Assembly: GCA_019914995.1 (NCBI GenBank) | Contig: CM034133.1 | Location: 3,224,001-3,288,000, forward strand | DNA: 64,000 nucleotides | Source: Acanthochlamys bracteata | Taxonomy: Eukaryota > Streptophyta > Magnoliopsida > Pandanales > Velloziaceae | Reading direction: 5' to 3' | In this document: positions 32,717-46,025 of the stretch, piece by piece | Layout: every line of letters begins with the position of its first letter | How positions within the stretch are numbered: the first letter of the stretch is position 1 | The notes under the pieces: model-generated | Databases searched by the model: none | What the model saw: the letters and a program-made list of their open reading frames with translations, nothing else | Told to the model about the DNA's origin: nothing | Program-made: the position numbers and the translations under genes

Positions 32717-35700
32717 GGTGTTCGATCAATTGAAAATTTGAAATCTTGACAACAACAAACACAGGTCTTCTGAAAGTTGTTGGGCGAGGTAGGAGGAAAA
32801 ACCCTATCCTTCTCCCCTGCACTGAGCTCTTGCTCTCCTTACCAGTTACCTCTGCTTAAACCCTACTAAACACAAAGGCTGTGTTTAACTTGAGTATCAC
32901 TTTTTTGAAAATAAATTAAAATATTAAATTAAAATATTTAATAAAATATAATTTTGTATATTATGAATTTATATTAAAAATAAATTTACATTACTTTTAA
33001 TAAAAATATTTATTTTAAAATATTTATTTATTTTATATTAAAATTAAGTTTAAAAAATAAAATTTAATGGATTGATAAACACGACAAAATGAAATAAATC
33101 TTAAAAACGAGGTCCTCCGAAATATAAATTTACGATTTCGAGCTTCTTTGGTGATGCTAATAATAGGGAATGGGCAAGGCTACACGGTCTATCAACCTAT
33201 TACTTGGGCTCTTTTAATGGCCCATTAAGAGAAATGGGATGGTCATGAATTTAAACTTAGCCCATGGATTATAAGTAATTTGAACAGAGAGTAGCTTTCT
33301 TTCTTTTTTATGTTTTGTGAATTTTCGTAAAAATCAGGATAATTTAATAATGAAAGTAAATGGTATCATAAACATATGCTTGACTAGGAAAGAAAAAAAA
33401 CAAAATTTTGGGTAAATTTTTATGTAAGGACTGTCTGGCAAATGGTATCTAAGTAAACACGTTAAGAACGCCAACATGATAACAATTCTTTTCGTTTAAC
33501 CTAATATTCTACTAAATATTTCATTCGTCTTTTGGTTGATATTGATACAATATGTTTTTTTAAATAATATGGCATTTGTATTATATAAAGAATTTTTTTC
33601 ATAAAATCATAAAATATGATAAGGAACACAAAAGATGTATTTCTTCCATATTTTAATTATAAGGAACTTTACTTTTGTTTTTCAAAATTTGTGATCTGCT
33701 ATTTAATATATTTTAATTATTATTTTAAATTTTATTTTTGCTTCTACACCAAATTCCAATTCATCTAAATTTAATTTAAAATTTTTACTTTTTATTACTA
33801 TTTCAAACTCTATTTTTATTGAACTTTAATTTTTTTTCCGTATAACTCGTTTTCATATAATTAAAACACTTCAAGTTCTACTCGAGAGTCAATTTAACAC
33901 GGATGACCTCTGAGATGGTAGCATTGCCGACACATGAAAAGCAGCACCCTTCATTTTCTTTCCCATAGATGGCTGTCATGATACTTCATGTTTTAAGGTA
34001 GGGGAGTTGAAACATTTTAGTGTATGTTTTTGCATTCAAAAATAATTCTTTCAGCAAAAAAAAATTTCAGATAATTATTATATTATTTTATACTAATTTA
34101 TTCTCTATAACTAAAATTATTTTTTTGAAAAAGTTGTTTTTTTAGAAATTCCGTACGTAGAATACAGATGAAATCTATAGTCCAAAATTCTTTTGATTAC
34201 GTTGACGAATATGGTCCTAGCTTGGTAAAGTATACACTTACAGCTTTTTAACTTTGTTGTATCTCTTTCTCCAATAACAAAGCTGAGTTACATATATAAG
34301 TAGAAATTCTTTTCCTTTTTGAAGCAAATGGAAAGCAAAGCAAATGTTAGACCCCGAGAAAAAGCTTGCAAAAGTAAACCGTGGACCTTCAGGAACTCAT
34401 CGTGCTCTTTCAAACACTCTCCAACCGATAAAGCAAAGCAAAGTTTCCAACTTTTTTTTCACCTTTCCATTTTTTCTATGAATACATTATATATTATTTT
34501 CAGAAAAGATCTTTCAACTTATTTTCTTTTAACTCTGACAAACAAAGAAAGCACGAACCCTCTGACTTGAATACAGGGTCTTCTCTTCTAATGATTCATT
34601 TGCTTTGCTTTTCTTTTCTTTTCCGTTCTTTTCTTTCTATCAATGAATGTGCAATCAGTGGGAATCTTCAGCCATCTTTGTTTACAACAAATCAATCATC
34701 TAACATATACAAATCATTGTGCTTCAAAATTTTAACGTTGATATTTCGAACGAAATAAATTTTCACGAAATCTATATTATAATTTTTGTTCTAGGGAGTA
34801 ATAAACAGAAGGCAAAAATAAAAGAGGTATCTCTATGGTACTGTGTTTCTTCTGCTATTCGTGTGACTTTCACATGAGGTATCCAGTTTAAACAGTTCGC
34901 AGTTGTTACCCTGCCCTGTGATATAATATTCAACCTTTCATCTTTATTTGCAGCAGCAGCAGCAGCAGATCATGCAAGCAGTAGCAGAGATCTTGGTGTT
35001 TTCTTTGTCTTTAATTTGGAACCTTCACTCTCATTTAACATGAGCATGCACGGATGAGTTGATAAAAAACCCTGACGAAAAATTCAATCTTTGTAGGCCA
35101 CACTCATTAATGTGTATGCAAACATGAAGATATTACACCATATGGCATCTTGGCAAATGCTTCATGACCACAGATGTATGTTAAATGCCTGCCTTCTGCC
35201 TTTTAATTTGTGTATGTGTTTATGCGAGTGTGAGCCACTGAGATATGTGAAGGTTTGTTCCATTAATTTAAGTAGAAAACAACAAGTTAATGGACCCTTT
35301 CTGTCATCTGTTACTGTACATATATGTGTTTATTAGATAGAAGTAAAAAAAAAAGTTATGGTTAAAATTGAAGTGCTTGTACCCTTTTCTGTTTTCATCT
35401 TCTTTTATGTGCGCAGACTTTAATCAGTCGTTTCTTTTGCTTGGAAGAAAAAGAAGGTAAATGTTCTCTGTAAAGCTTCCTTTGTCTAGCAGTAAGGTTC
35501 AGCTTTGAAGAGTCCTTTCTTTGCTTTCTTTCTTCTTTATTCAAAAGCTGTAATTACTGATGAGAATGCAGAAAGAAAGATTGGTCATTTATATCCTAAT
35601 CTTTTTTTTCTTTAGGGACAAAGGCAGGTGGAGTTTTTGAATATACCAATGAAATGAATGAATGTTAAAGGACCCACATAATACATTGCTATGCCAATAT

Positions 35701-35750
35701 GGAAGATAAAGATAACTACAGCTAATAGCTAGAAGCCTGCAAGCAAAGAT

Positions 35751-35768
35751 TAAGCTAAGCTTAGCTTA
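35751..35768. repeat. 18-bp perfect palindrome
   Basis: TAAGCTAAGCTTAGCTTA reads identically on both strands and is followed by further TTAGCTTA-like words to about 35795. It is AT-rich and could be chance or part of a small hairpin. Confidence 0.6.
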
Positions 35769-36554
35769 GACTGAGCTTTAACTTAGCTTAATGTGGTATG
35801 TGATTTCATGGGCCAACTCTGTTTTCTTCTATAGATGCAAAGATGCTAACTTCCAAGAAAACATATATCCTCTTCATTGGATTGGATCCTATGCAGCACA
35901 TAAGCAGCTATGTATAAAGGAGACAAAAGCAATGCAATGCAAAAGCTAAGCATAGATATATATAGCTATATCATGCACCACATGGGCCTTTGATTATATA
36001 TATGATAATTTTGTGACACATATACTAGATAGGTAATGTCTGCAAATGACAAGCATATGTGTAGCATATTGTTGTTGCTATCTTTTTCTTTCTTTTAAAA
36101 AACTTTGGGATAAATTGGAAGTCACATGAATGCATCTAGATTTGTGCAAATGTTAGAAAGAAAGTAGATAACAAAGAAGACAGAAGCATATAGAGAAGGG
36201 GGTGGGCCTGAAACAAGACAAGATGAAGAAAGAAACCTGTTAATATAGCTCACTGCATCATGATCCCTTTCTTTTCTTCTTCTTGTGTTTTCTTCCATTC
36301 GTTCAATACTATTCTTTTCAGTCAAAGAGAGATCCACCAGACGCCTGCATGCTTTTGCAGTGGGTCACATGTGGATAGAAGCAAAAATATTTTTTTTAAA
36401 AAAAAAAAAAGGTACATGTGTGATCGTGTAATATTAATAGTTTGTGTAATATAAATTTACAGATTTATCACCAAAGCAAGTTGTCACACAAGTGGAATAG
36501 AATCTTCTACTATATTCAACATCTTTTGAAAATTGTTGTTTTGAATTGAACATG

Positions 36555-36590
36555 CTAGTTAAGTTGTTGCCCCGCGCTTTGCAGCGGCCT
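36555..36590 (-). mobile_element. Candidate Helitron 3' terminus
   Basis: Read on the minus strand, a GC-rich hairpin (CCGCTGC, loop AAA, GCGCGG, at 36587-36572) is followed 13 nt later by CTAG (36558-36555). A short hairpin 10-13 nt before a terminal CTRR is the defining feature of Helitron 3' ends. The hairpin stands out sharply from the surrounding AT-rich DNA. I could not find the matching TC 5' end, and the base after CTAG is C rather than the usual T, so this is a candidate only. Confidence 0.35.
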
Positions 36591-38240
36591 GTAACCGTGT
36601 TATGTTGCTTAGAATAAATTTTAAAATAATTATTCAAAATAATTATTTGTACATTTTAAAAGAAATTTATAAAATAGATCCATATTATTATAATTTGCAA
36701 TAGAGGACCCTAAATTTTAAATCCTAAACCGTAAACTAGGCTCTATAGTTTATTTATCTTTCTGTCTAATGAATCTTGATCTGATAAATATAATGATGCG
36801 CAAAATAACCTAAAGAGGAGTATTATAATATTTGCATATTTTGGTAACTGAGCAGAGCATGTTAATAAAAACCTTACAAGAGTGATTCGTGACAGAAACC
36901 CTAAATTGGATGTACATTTGTTGTTTAGTTTTGACCGGAATATTAACTGCTGTGCTCTGCTTGGAAGATGACAGATAAAAAAGTTTGCAGCTAACAATGA
37001 AAAGAACTTTAACCTGACATACACACTTTTTTTTTTCTTTGGCTCCTATTTTATGATAACTAAAAGTTTTGCTTCTACATATTTCAGTTTCATCTAACTT
37101 TATTTTTTTTAATTATAAGTATAATTTATTTACATATTTTAATTATCAATTTTATTCTCATCAAAATTTTACTTTAAATTTTTTAATTTGAGTTTAATTT
37201 ATTTTATAGTTTTATTTTAAATTTCACTTTCATTAAGAGCTTATTCTAAACTATTTTACTTAATATTTTAAACTATATTTTTATCAAATTCTACTTTTTA
37301 ATCAAAATATACTTTTATAAAATTCATGTTTAAAAAACTCATTTTAGAGAAGATTGAAACGCATCATCCTCCAGAGAAATTATGGGTCAAAAGCAAAAGT
37401 TTTGAAAAGTAAATCTTCTTTGCAATAGAAAAATATTCTGACTCAGATCTCTAGAAATAAGAACAATGTATATATATGGATATGCTATTAATTTCTACGA
37501 GAAGCTTTAACACAAGTGTACAATAAGATACTTCATGGTTTTCCATGCGGATAGAAAGTTAGGAATGTTTGTTTTATTGCTTGGTAGCTTTCTTCATAGT
37601 TTATGGAAGCAGCAGCAGCTTTCAATACAACCATGCAGGCCAATAACTGGAATTGGTAAATAGATAGAGATGTTACACCAATTTTTGCTTCAGAGTTATA
37701 TTCTCTCTCTCCATTCAAGTCACGGGCATGCCTTGAAACTTGCAAAACTTTATAAGATCACCAGACCTTGTTGATCTCTCTCCTTCATTATCTTAACCAT
37801 AGATTCTCTTTAGCTTACAAGAACATTCAGCTTCTAGGAAGAATAGAATACTTCCACTCAGTTCAAAATTTTTTTTCTTATCTGCTCCCTCTTCTGTTCC
37901 GTCTTGATCTAATGCAGGTCTTAATTGTAGTTAGCAAAATCTTGAAATTTAACAGCAAAGCAAGGGAAAAGAAACTTTGAAAGAATCTGTTTTTGCCTTT
38001 TTGTGTCAAACACACAACACACACGTATGAAATTGTAAAGCGAATTGCAAAGCAATGTAGCATACCCGTTGTATATCATAGTTTTGATAGTACATGGTAC
38101 ACAAAAACCTAAGCACATAAACAATCATGAGACAAAGAAAGAGAGAGAAGTTGCTTCTCTACATAAGGGCATCTTTCATCTTCTCTTGTTTTGCTGAGAG
38201 AGCTTTAGTTTAGTTATAGCTTTTATTTCTTTGTCTGTTC

Positions 38241-39402
38241 ATGGCTTTCTTGGTAGAGAGACGTGGAGAGATGGTGGTAGCAATGGATCAGTCCCATAAA
38301 CCAGTGCCGGCACCGTTCTTGACAAAAACTTACCAGCTTGTTGATGATCCTGCAACAAACCACATTGTCTCTTGGGGTGAAGATGATACAACTTTTGTTG
38401 TTTGGAGACCTCCTGAGTTTGCTAGAGATCTCTTGCCTAACTACTTCAAGCACAACAATTTCTCCAGCTTCGTTCGTCAACTCAACACTTACGTATGTTA
38501 CTGTTCTCAGCAGTTTCTCTTCTTTCTTGTTTGTTTGGGATCTTGCTTTTTTTATATATAGATATTCTTTTTTTTAATTTTTTTTTATAATCTGTTACGT
38601 GTATGCTTGTTTGTTACTGTGTATTCATTCATGAAAATCTTCATCTTCTTCCTTAAATACTCAATGTTTGAGCTTCATCACAGTCTTCCTTCATCTACAT
38701 GTTTGCAATTAATACATTTTACTTTGTTTCTGTGTTGTTGTGAAATAAAAATATACATGTTATGAGTGAATGAATTTGAATTGAATAACTTTGGATTAAC
38801 TAATGTGTTGTTTGTTGTTTCAGGGGTTCAGAAAGATAGTTGCAGATAGATGGGAGTTTGCAAATGAATACTTCAGAAGAGGAGAGAAGCATTTACTGTC
38901 CGAAATCCACAGAAGAAAAACACCACAACTTCTTCCATCACCACAACAATTCTACCATGATCATCATCATCATCACTCACTAGTATCTCCTCCATCACCA
39001 ATATTCCATTACTCACCTGACAATCATCATCATCATCATCAAGATCTTCATCACAGCAGCAGCAGCAGCAACTCATCATGGATAGACAACACTCCGTTAC
39101 CACTCCATCCAACTGACCCTGACTTCCTCTCCGCACTCACTGAAGACAACCAACGTTTGAGAAGAAAGAACTCTTTACTTCTCTCAGAACTCACTCACAT
39201 GAAGAAGCTTTACAATGACATTGTCTACTTTCTACAGAACCATGTTGAACCTGTACCTCCTACGATGACAACGACGACGACGAAGACAAGTTGCAGACTT
39301 GTAGAGATGGATTCGTCTGCTTCACAGCCAGTGATTAATGATGGTGATGGCTTTAAGTTGTTTGGTGTCCCACTTCACGGCAAGAAGAGATCTCTTGAGT
39401 AG
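38241..39402 (+). CDS. HSFB4: Heat shock factor class B4 (HSFB4-like)
   Basis: Predicted 276-residue protein from two exons, 38241-38492 and 38824-39402. The intron splits the DNA-binding domain between QLNTY and [12 protein letters not shown], the position conserved in all plant HSFs. The domain starts at [19 protein letters not shown] and contains [21 protein letters not shown] His-rich linker follows (HDHHHHHS and NHHHHHQ), then a class B heptad region ([19 protein letters not shown]) with [17 protein letters not shown]. Near the end is KLFGV (residues 262-266), the repressor motif of class B HSFs, next to the basic cluster GKKRSLE. HSFB4 (SCHIZORIZA in Arabidopsis) specifies root ground tissue and stem-cell divisions. 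This protein is clearly shorter at the C-terminus than Arabidopsis HSFB4, stopping shortly after LFGV. Confidence 0.93.
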
Positions 39403-40524
39403 TAGTAGTAGACTGGTAGTATTGATGCAGTAGGACTAATGATTTAGTTTAGCTATTAGTGTTTAGTCATTGTAGGAAGGTAAAGCGAAATCTTGTAGTT
39501 GTTTAACTTAACTAATGAAGAGATTGATCATTTTTGTTCTTAACTTAGTTGAATGGTTCTTTCTCCGAAAAAAGTTTGAAAGTTTTGAATGTTTAGTTAG
39601 TGGACCTTGTACCTTGGGAAAACTTCTAGTCTTTGATCAATGATTTTAGGCATTAAGTCGTAAAAAAGTGAAGAAACAATTTTTGTGGAGATATATGAAT
39701 GATAAGAGTTTCATATGTAACGTGATAGCTAGAAAGATACATAGTGGGTAACTTTAAAATTGGAATCAATTGCAACTATTTGATATACAGTTGAGGTTGT
39801 TTGTTTCAAATCAACATAACTAAAATTGTTCTTGGACTCGAGAGAAAACATGTTGTGAACTTGTAGTACACTGTCCACATGCATGATAAGGATAACATGA
39901 CAACGAAGCTTTTGTTCTATTCTGGCTCAGTTTCAGTCAATGTTCCTGCTATCTAGGGTTTACCACAACTTTATATTTCAATATTTTATTCTTCAACATA
40001 AGTTAAAAATTAAAAAAAAAACAATAGAAATGCACCAAGTGAAATGCACAAACTACTTAAGTAATGTGGCTAGCTAGCTTTCTTAAAGCTTCTAAGGAAG
40101 AAGGGTTCTTGAGAGACATGAATCAGAAAAGAAAAAGAAAAGAAACAATCAAACAAACTTCATTTGAAAGCACAGCTAGCTTCGACTAGAATCTTGTAGA
40201 CAAATATCACTGTTTGCAACTATTTGAGTGCCAGTAAAGAATCATCCACCAATAGTTCACTTGTACTCTTTTCTCTTTTTGCTTTTTCTCAGATACATAT
40301 AAAATTTTGATATTCATTCAATGCGAACCATATAATTTGGAATACTATATGTGAATCTCGCATCACAAGAAAAAATGCAAGCATAATAATTTAAACAATT
40401 CAACCCTTAAAATTTTCAAACTTTTATATTCACATCAAAAGTAATCAGAACGAATAATCTACTTTCATAAAAGATTCCAGAAACACGAGCAAACTCTAAT
40501 CAATTTAACTGGCTAGCTAGTAGT
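39403..40524. other. Convergent 3' region between HSFB4 and the MIZ1-like gene
   Basis: The two flanking genes are transcribed toward each other, so this stretch should hold both 3' UTRs. The HSFB4 stop is followed by a TAG TAG TAG cluster. I see no further gene, RNA or repeat. Confidence 0.5.
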
Positions 40525-41295
40525 CTATAACCTAATGAAGAAAATAGTCAGCTCAGTAGAAGAGTTGTTATCAGGATTAAGCATATAAAACGTCTCTGAA
40601 TCCTTCGACCCAATTACATGATCGAAGTGCGCTCTCATATACGTCAACTCACCGTCATTCGGATCGGTCATGTCCGCCGGCAAAACTCCGGCGCCCATGG
40701 AAACAGCATGCAACAATTTCATCACTGCCAAATCTTCCTCGGTGGCTTCTCTTCTAGTTGCATACCCGACACTTCTTCCGTTTACAAAAGCTGTCCACGT
40801 CGGTTCTTCAAGCAACCTCGGTACGGCTCTGGGCCGTTTTTCGCATTCCAAAGCTACGCGTACTAATCCAGATGTTCCTAATTCCTGCATGAATTTCCCA
40901 GTAGGTACGGCGATCTCGATTACGAGAGTCGGTAAACTACGTGGAGTATCTTGAAAAGCGAGAGAGACACGAGCTTTTCGATGCCCGAAAAGGGTTCCGG
41001 TAGCGCGTGTTGCACCGTGAGTATGACCATCAGAATGAGATGTATGTAATGCGGAAAGATTTAACCCCGGAGGAAGACGGCAAACGCCGACGGGTGTTAG
41101 TATCGGAAGCGAACGGAATGCCGATTTAAACGCGCGGTAAATACGAGTTGATCGAGCGCCACTACTGCGTTTGCGTTGAGATGGTTGCAGAAGGGTTACG
41201 GCGGGTGTTGCAGAAGCGGCGGCGGTGGAGGTCTCCGGTGGTGGTGATGGTGGAGGTGGAGGCGGTTCTGGTGGTTGTGGCCGGGCGTCCGGCAT
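40525..41295 (-). CDS. MIZU-KUSSEI 1-like protein (DUF617)
   Basis: Single-exon protein of 256 residues if started at the methionine of MPDARPQPPEPPPP. The frame stays open upstream to 41439, which would give 304 residues, but that extension looks like 5' UTR read-through and contains a plausible acceptor. After a Pro-rich N-terminus comes the DUF617/MIZ domain: RIYRAFKSAFRSLPILTP, GTLFGHRKARVSLAFQD, LVRVALECEKRP, WTAFVNGRSVGYATRRE and HAVSMGAGVLP. The end carries GSKDSETFYMLNPDNN and ELTIFFIRL, the typical C-terminus of the family. MIZ1 in Arabidopsis is required for root hydrotropism at the endoplasmic reticulum surface. Whether this paralogue has that role cannot be told. The 3' end faces HSFB4. 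Confidence 0.9.
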   Translation of the reverse strand: MPDARPQPPEPPPPPPSPPPETSTAAASATPAVTLLQPSQRKRSSGARSTRIYRAFKSAFRSLPILTPVGVCRLPPGLNLSALHTSHSDGHTHGATRATGTLFGHRKARVSLAFQDTPRSLPTLVIEIAVPTGKFMQELGTSGLVRVALECEKRPRAVPRLLEEPTWTAFVNGRSVGYATRREATEEDLAVMKLLHAVSMGAGVLPADMTDPNDGELTYMRAHFDHVIGSKDSETFYMLNPDNNSSTELTIFFIRL

Positions 41296-41934
41296 TGGTT
41301 GTTTCCTAACTGCACACAATGCATGCATGCAACGAAGGAATAGCAATTCGATCAAAGTTTCAGAAACAAAGAAGAAAATAGGAATCAAATCAATCTCTGT
41401 TCTTTTTCCTTTGGCTATATTTGGGAATGACAGTTTCACGAGTTTCTATTGAAGATGAAGATTATTATAACGGATTGGAATGAATGGATGATGATGGTGA
41501 ACGTTGGAGAGAGTAATAAGGGCGTTGCTTATTTTCAGGCAGTTTCAGGAATAGCTGTTTCTTATTGTTAATATTTAAAACACCAGCTGTTTGTTTTAAT
41601 GCCCCAATGAAAAACCAACCGGCAACACTTTTCCCAAACAAGTAGTTAGCATGGATTACATACAACAGATTTAACATTAATCTCGTAATACAAAGAGTTT
41701 GAAACCTTTTGGTAGAAACAGAGATGGTAAATAGAATCCTTTCGAGTTGAAGAACTAATTCCCCGTGTTAGTTTCACTATAAACTCGAATTACATAATAC
41801 GCTAACTTTGAACATAAAATTGATCCGAATATCATCATTCACATGAATACATACAAGTGAAAAAATAGCCTATCCAACGAAACGTCCGATGGATTATGTC
41901 AAAATTTAACTTATACGTAGTCCACCATAGACAT

Positions 41935-44900
41935 TTATGATGGAGCACCTAAGTAGGAAGCTAACCTTAGAATGTCGCTGAAAACTCCCCCAGCAGTAAC
42001 TTCTGCTCCAGCTCCTGGTCCACGGACGATTAGGGGTTGTTTGTTGTACCTCGTTGTTGTAAAAGCTATGATGTTATCTGAGCCCGAAAGTTGAGCAAAT
42101 GGATGGTCTTTCTTGTACCGCTCGAGCTTCACCGAGCCTTCCTCCTTCACAACATCGACGACTCCCACATACCTTAAAACCTTATTTAAAATGAACAGGG
42201 ATATGGATACAAATGCTTTAGACAAGAAAGTCTTATAGATAGTAGAAGCCTATCACTGTTAAGCCTGACTGTCTAGTTTATAAGACTAGTCAAGTGAAAG
42301 TGTTTACCTCTCCTGAAGCATCTGCATCATCACGTTTCTTAGAAAGCTCCTCATCAAAGCTTGGAAGCTGCTGCATGAACTCATTAGCAGAAGAACATTC
42401 CTGTACATCCAACAAACAGTTAAAAAAGCCCACTTGATGGAGTCACCCTCCAACAAGCCCTTAGCTTAACATGTTCTTACCCTTAACGGCCTGGGGACAA
42501 GGTTTTCAAGTTGGATATCAGAAAGCTCAAGCTTCAAACCTGACTCCCTTGCAAGGATAATGACCTGTAGGTATAAATGTATTTAAAATATCTTCTAAAC
42601 TCTAAAAAGAACGAAAGTGAAATGTACTCTGATATAAGAAAAATATTATAGCAAACCAAATACTTCTGTAAGCTAGCTCCAGAAAACAAAGTAAATGAAG
42701 TACCCTAGGAATTAAAGTATACCAAACACATTAACTTGTTTCGTCTTTCTTTCAATATAATTCAGGAAAATTTCGTTTGTCATAAGCAGCGATCCAAGAA
42801 GCTAATATGTCAAGAAGAGGAGTCAGGATTTTCCCCAAACCTTTCTAGCAACATCTGTTCCAGACAGATCATCTCTTGGGTCAGGCTCTGTATATCCAGC
42901 CTCTTTTGCTTCAGCTACGACTTCACTGAAAGATCGAGTTCCAACAAAATTGTTGAAGATGTAGCTCAGAGTTCCGCTGCAAATTCAGAAGGGAGCATAA
43001 AGCATAATTAGAACTGAAAATGGTTTCAAATAGATGCAGACAACATATTGTATCTTATGAACAATGCATTGAAGACTCTGAACATAATTGATACATGATT
43101 CATGAACAGTTCGCATTTACTTTTGAAAAATTAAAAAGAATGGCTCAATAGGTAAGGTACCTGAAAATGCCCTCAATACGCAAAATTTTATCTCCAGTTT
43201 CAAGAAGTCCCTGTAGTGTGCTGATTATGGGGAGACCAGCTCCAACAGTTGCCTCATAGAAATAATGAGTATAAGATTTCCGCTGTAGTGTCCTCAATTT
43301 CAAATACTATGCACAACGAGAAATTGAAATGAGGTCCTATAAGTGGGAATACTACTTCAAAAAGAATACTGATACCACTTGTAAGGAATCTCTAATAGCA
43401 TATATCGACTTTGATGAGTACAATATTCTTCCTATAGTCCATTAGGCTAGCAATCATACTTGCTTATAACAACTAGTTAATGTGATTGCTTATCATTCAC
43501 TGCAACATATTCTCATCTTTCTGCTAAAGAAGCTTTCAAGTAATAGATCTGTGAGACTCATGCGCAAATGTTTAGATTACCAGACTATAGCTCTCTTAAA
43601 AATAGTGCTCTCAAAATAAAGTCCTAGTACTCAATATTTAACTACACCAGTCTAGAAGGCTATGCCTATTCATCCTCTTACGACTTGATATTGTAAGCTT
43701 TCATAGTTACAAGCAAGCAAAAGTTTAATCAAGTATACAGTTCCTTAAGGAGATAAGTGAAAGTAAGATCTCTGTGTTCTCTGTGGCACTTATCCATGTC
43801 TTTCACCCAACGTAAAGAAAAAAAGGGAGCTACATGCTGATGTAAAGATCATGCTAATGTATAGATCAGATGAAAGATGAGAAATTCTTTAATTTATATA
43901 GACTTTAGTCCTAGATCCAAAATCTGTTGTACACTGTCCACTAGGATGTAGTAACAACTATTGTATTGCAGAATAAGTGAGATGCCAAGAAAATAAGTCC
44001 ATCGAATAAGATTGAAAGCTCATTCTTTTTGCATAGAAACGAATTTCAAGTATACGGCAATTCCAAAAGAGTTAGATGTATACCCTATCAAGCGGTCCTG
44101 AGTTGGCTTTTTTATTTGGTGTTACAATGTGAATTCCTTTCCGCAACCAGTCATAATATTTGTCTGCAACTCTTGAATCTGCTGTGCAATCAACCAGCAC
44201 TGTATTAGGGAAGGAATGATTTTCAAGAACATGTCTGGTGAACTTCTCCAGATCTGTTGGTTCTGCATTTTCTTTCCGGAGTTCCCTCCATCTGCTCAAG
44301 TCTATACCACTGCAATGTTAATCAGAAAGCTAAGATCATTGGCATTCCTTGTCAGGACAATCAAGTATAAGGGACAAAGATCACACAAGTTACAAGACAC
44401 ATTAGCATGATCCCTTGCAAATGTTTTAATGAAAGTGGAGATAGACAGTACTATCATTAAGAACGATGTACACATAATTCTTCACATAGTAAGAAAGCAA
44501 TAAAGCAACAATAATGAATCATTTGTACAAGAACTTTAAATATTACAGCACAAAATTATAACCAATGTCAAACCCACGGTAAACCCAGCGTGCAGGATTT
44601 GCTACTAGCATGATCCACTTTGAACCTGATCTTCCATCAGGTGGCACACTTTTTATTCAGCTCACCACAAGTCTCAGACTGAAGTGTGAGGCATTTCATC
44701 ATGCATTAAGAATAATACAACAATGCGATAACTCAATTATTTGACATTAAAAGCACAGACCAACTACACATGGTGATCCTAGTTTAAGGGTAACAAAATT
44801 ATACCAATTTAACAGTTTGCATATCGTCCGGTAACATGACAAATAGTCAAAAACCCAACTTGAGAAGCTCATCCACAGTTCGATATCCATCACAGTTACA

Positions 44901-45972
44901 CAAAGGAAATAACATTTACACACTAGCAGTTGTAAATGCCTGGGAGGGAATATATTTTCAGAGGAACGCAAACTAATAGTGGAACATCAGAACTAGCATA
45001 GCACTGACACATTTGAACAAAGTCAGCTTCAAAACCAGCTGCCAGCAGAATGCACATATAAATGACTTAGGAGTACCTTCAATATTGAGAACCGAAGTGT
45101 AATAAATTTGATCCTCACAACAAGCTAGAAGAAGAGTTTCTTACAAATTGCTCAAAGTCATTTTACTGGAGCCAGTAATTCCCATGACGCGCAAATCAAT
45201 GTTAAATCTTTCCTTCAGAACTGATGCCTGCAAGAAGTATGGTGGGAGTAACTTCCAAATTGCACTGCACCTAAAGAAGTGTGGAATTCTTTTATCTGAA
45301 AATTGTGGTGTGGAAGGATTACCATCCCGATTAAGTACTAGAGATGATCTAGTCCACTCATGATAACAAAACAAATAATGACCATCAATTGTAGTATCAA
45401 ACTACAATAGCACTAAATGTGTTCAAGACAGTATTTGATGATAAAGTATGCTGGGCTATATACAAATATAGGATTTCATGAAATGTTTCCACAGTTGTAA
45501 TTCAATTTTAACTATTTTCAAAGCAATATAGTTGCTGAAGCAGATAATTTAGCGTTAATAATATACCAAAAGCAAAGAATTTCTAGCTACCTGATCCTTA
45601 AGCTGGTCAAGCAGAGTAGCGCCAATTAAGCCAGGGCCTATAATTCCAACCGCTAGTGTAGTTTTGGATAGATAGAATCTTGAATGAACTGCTCTTAGAG
45701 CCCTCACACAATCTTCTTCCTTCAAGACTACAGTGATGTTGTACTCACTGCAGCCTTGAGCTATGGCTCGTATATTGATGTTAGCCTGAAAATAAATCAT
45801 GAATCAAGTTAGACCTTTGCATCAACATAACTCAGTTAAGCAGTCCTTAGAAGTGAACTTGTAGATCACCTTCGCTAGAGCATCAAAAAGAGTAGCACTA
45901 ACTCCAGGAGTGCTAGCCATTCTCTGACCAACAGCAGCTAGTATACTGCAATTTGGGATGACTTGAACCTAA

Positions 45973-46025
<53 letters not shown>

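Larger units (their letters stand above)
32823..38240. other. 5.4-kb gene-free interval upstream of HSFB4
   Basis: No ORF here resembles a protein or splices into one. An AT-rich MITE-like copy lies at about 32880-33085, six CAG repeats at 34951-34968, an 18-bp perfect palindrome at 35751-35768 and a candidate Helitron end at 36555-36587. The last 140 bp are likely HSFB4 5' UTR. I searched by eye for the common conserved plant microRNAs and recognised none. Confidence 0.45.

Noticed and set aside
34951-34968. CAG repeats as part of a coding exon
   Set aside because: No open frame extends meaningfully on either side, so it is a simple repeat.
38873-39136. Minus-strand ORF with poly-Cys and poly-Asp runs
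   Set aside because: It is the antisense shadow of the CAT/AGC repeats that encode the His and Ser tracts of HSFB4.
41296-41439. 48-residue N-terminal extension of the MIZ1-like protein
   Set aside because: It does not resemble the family N-terminus, which is Pro-rich from the chosen methionine, and probably is 5' UTR. It is not excluded.
45972-46025. Regular repeat as a CRISPR-like array
   Set aside because: It is a simple trinucleotide microsatellite in an intron of a plant nuclear gene, with no spacers.
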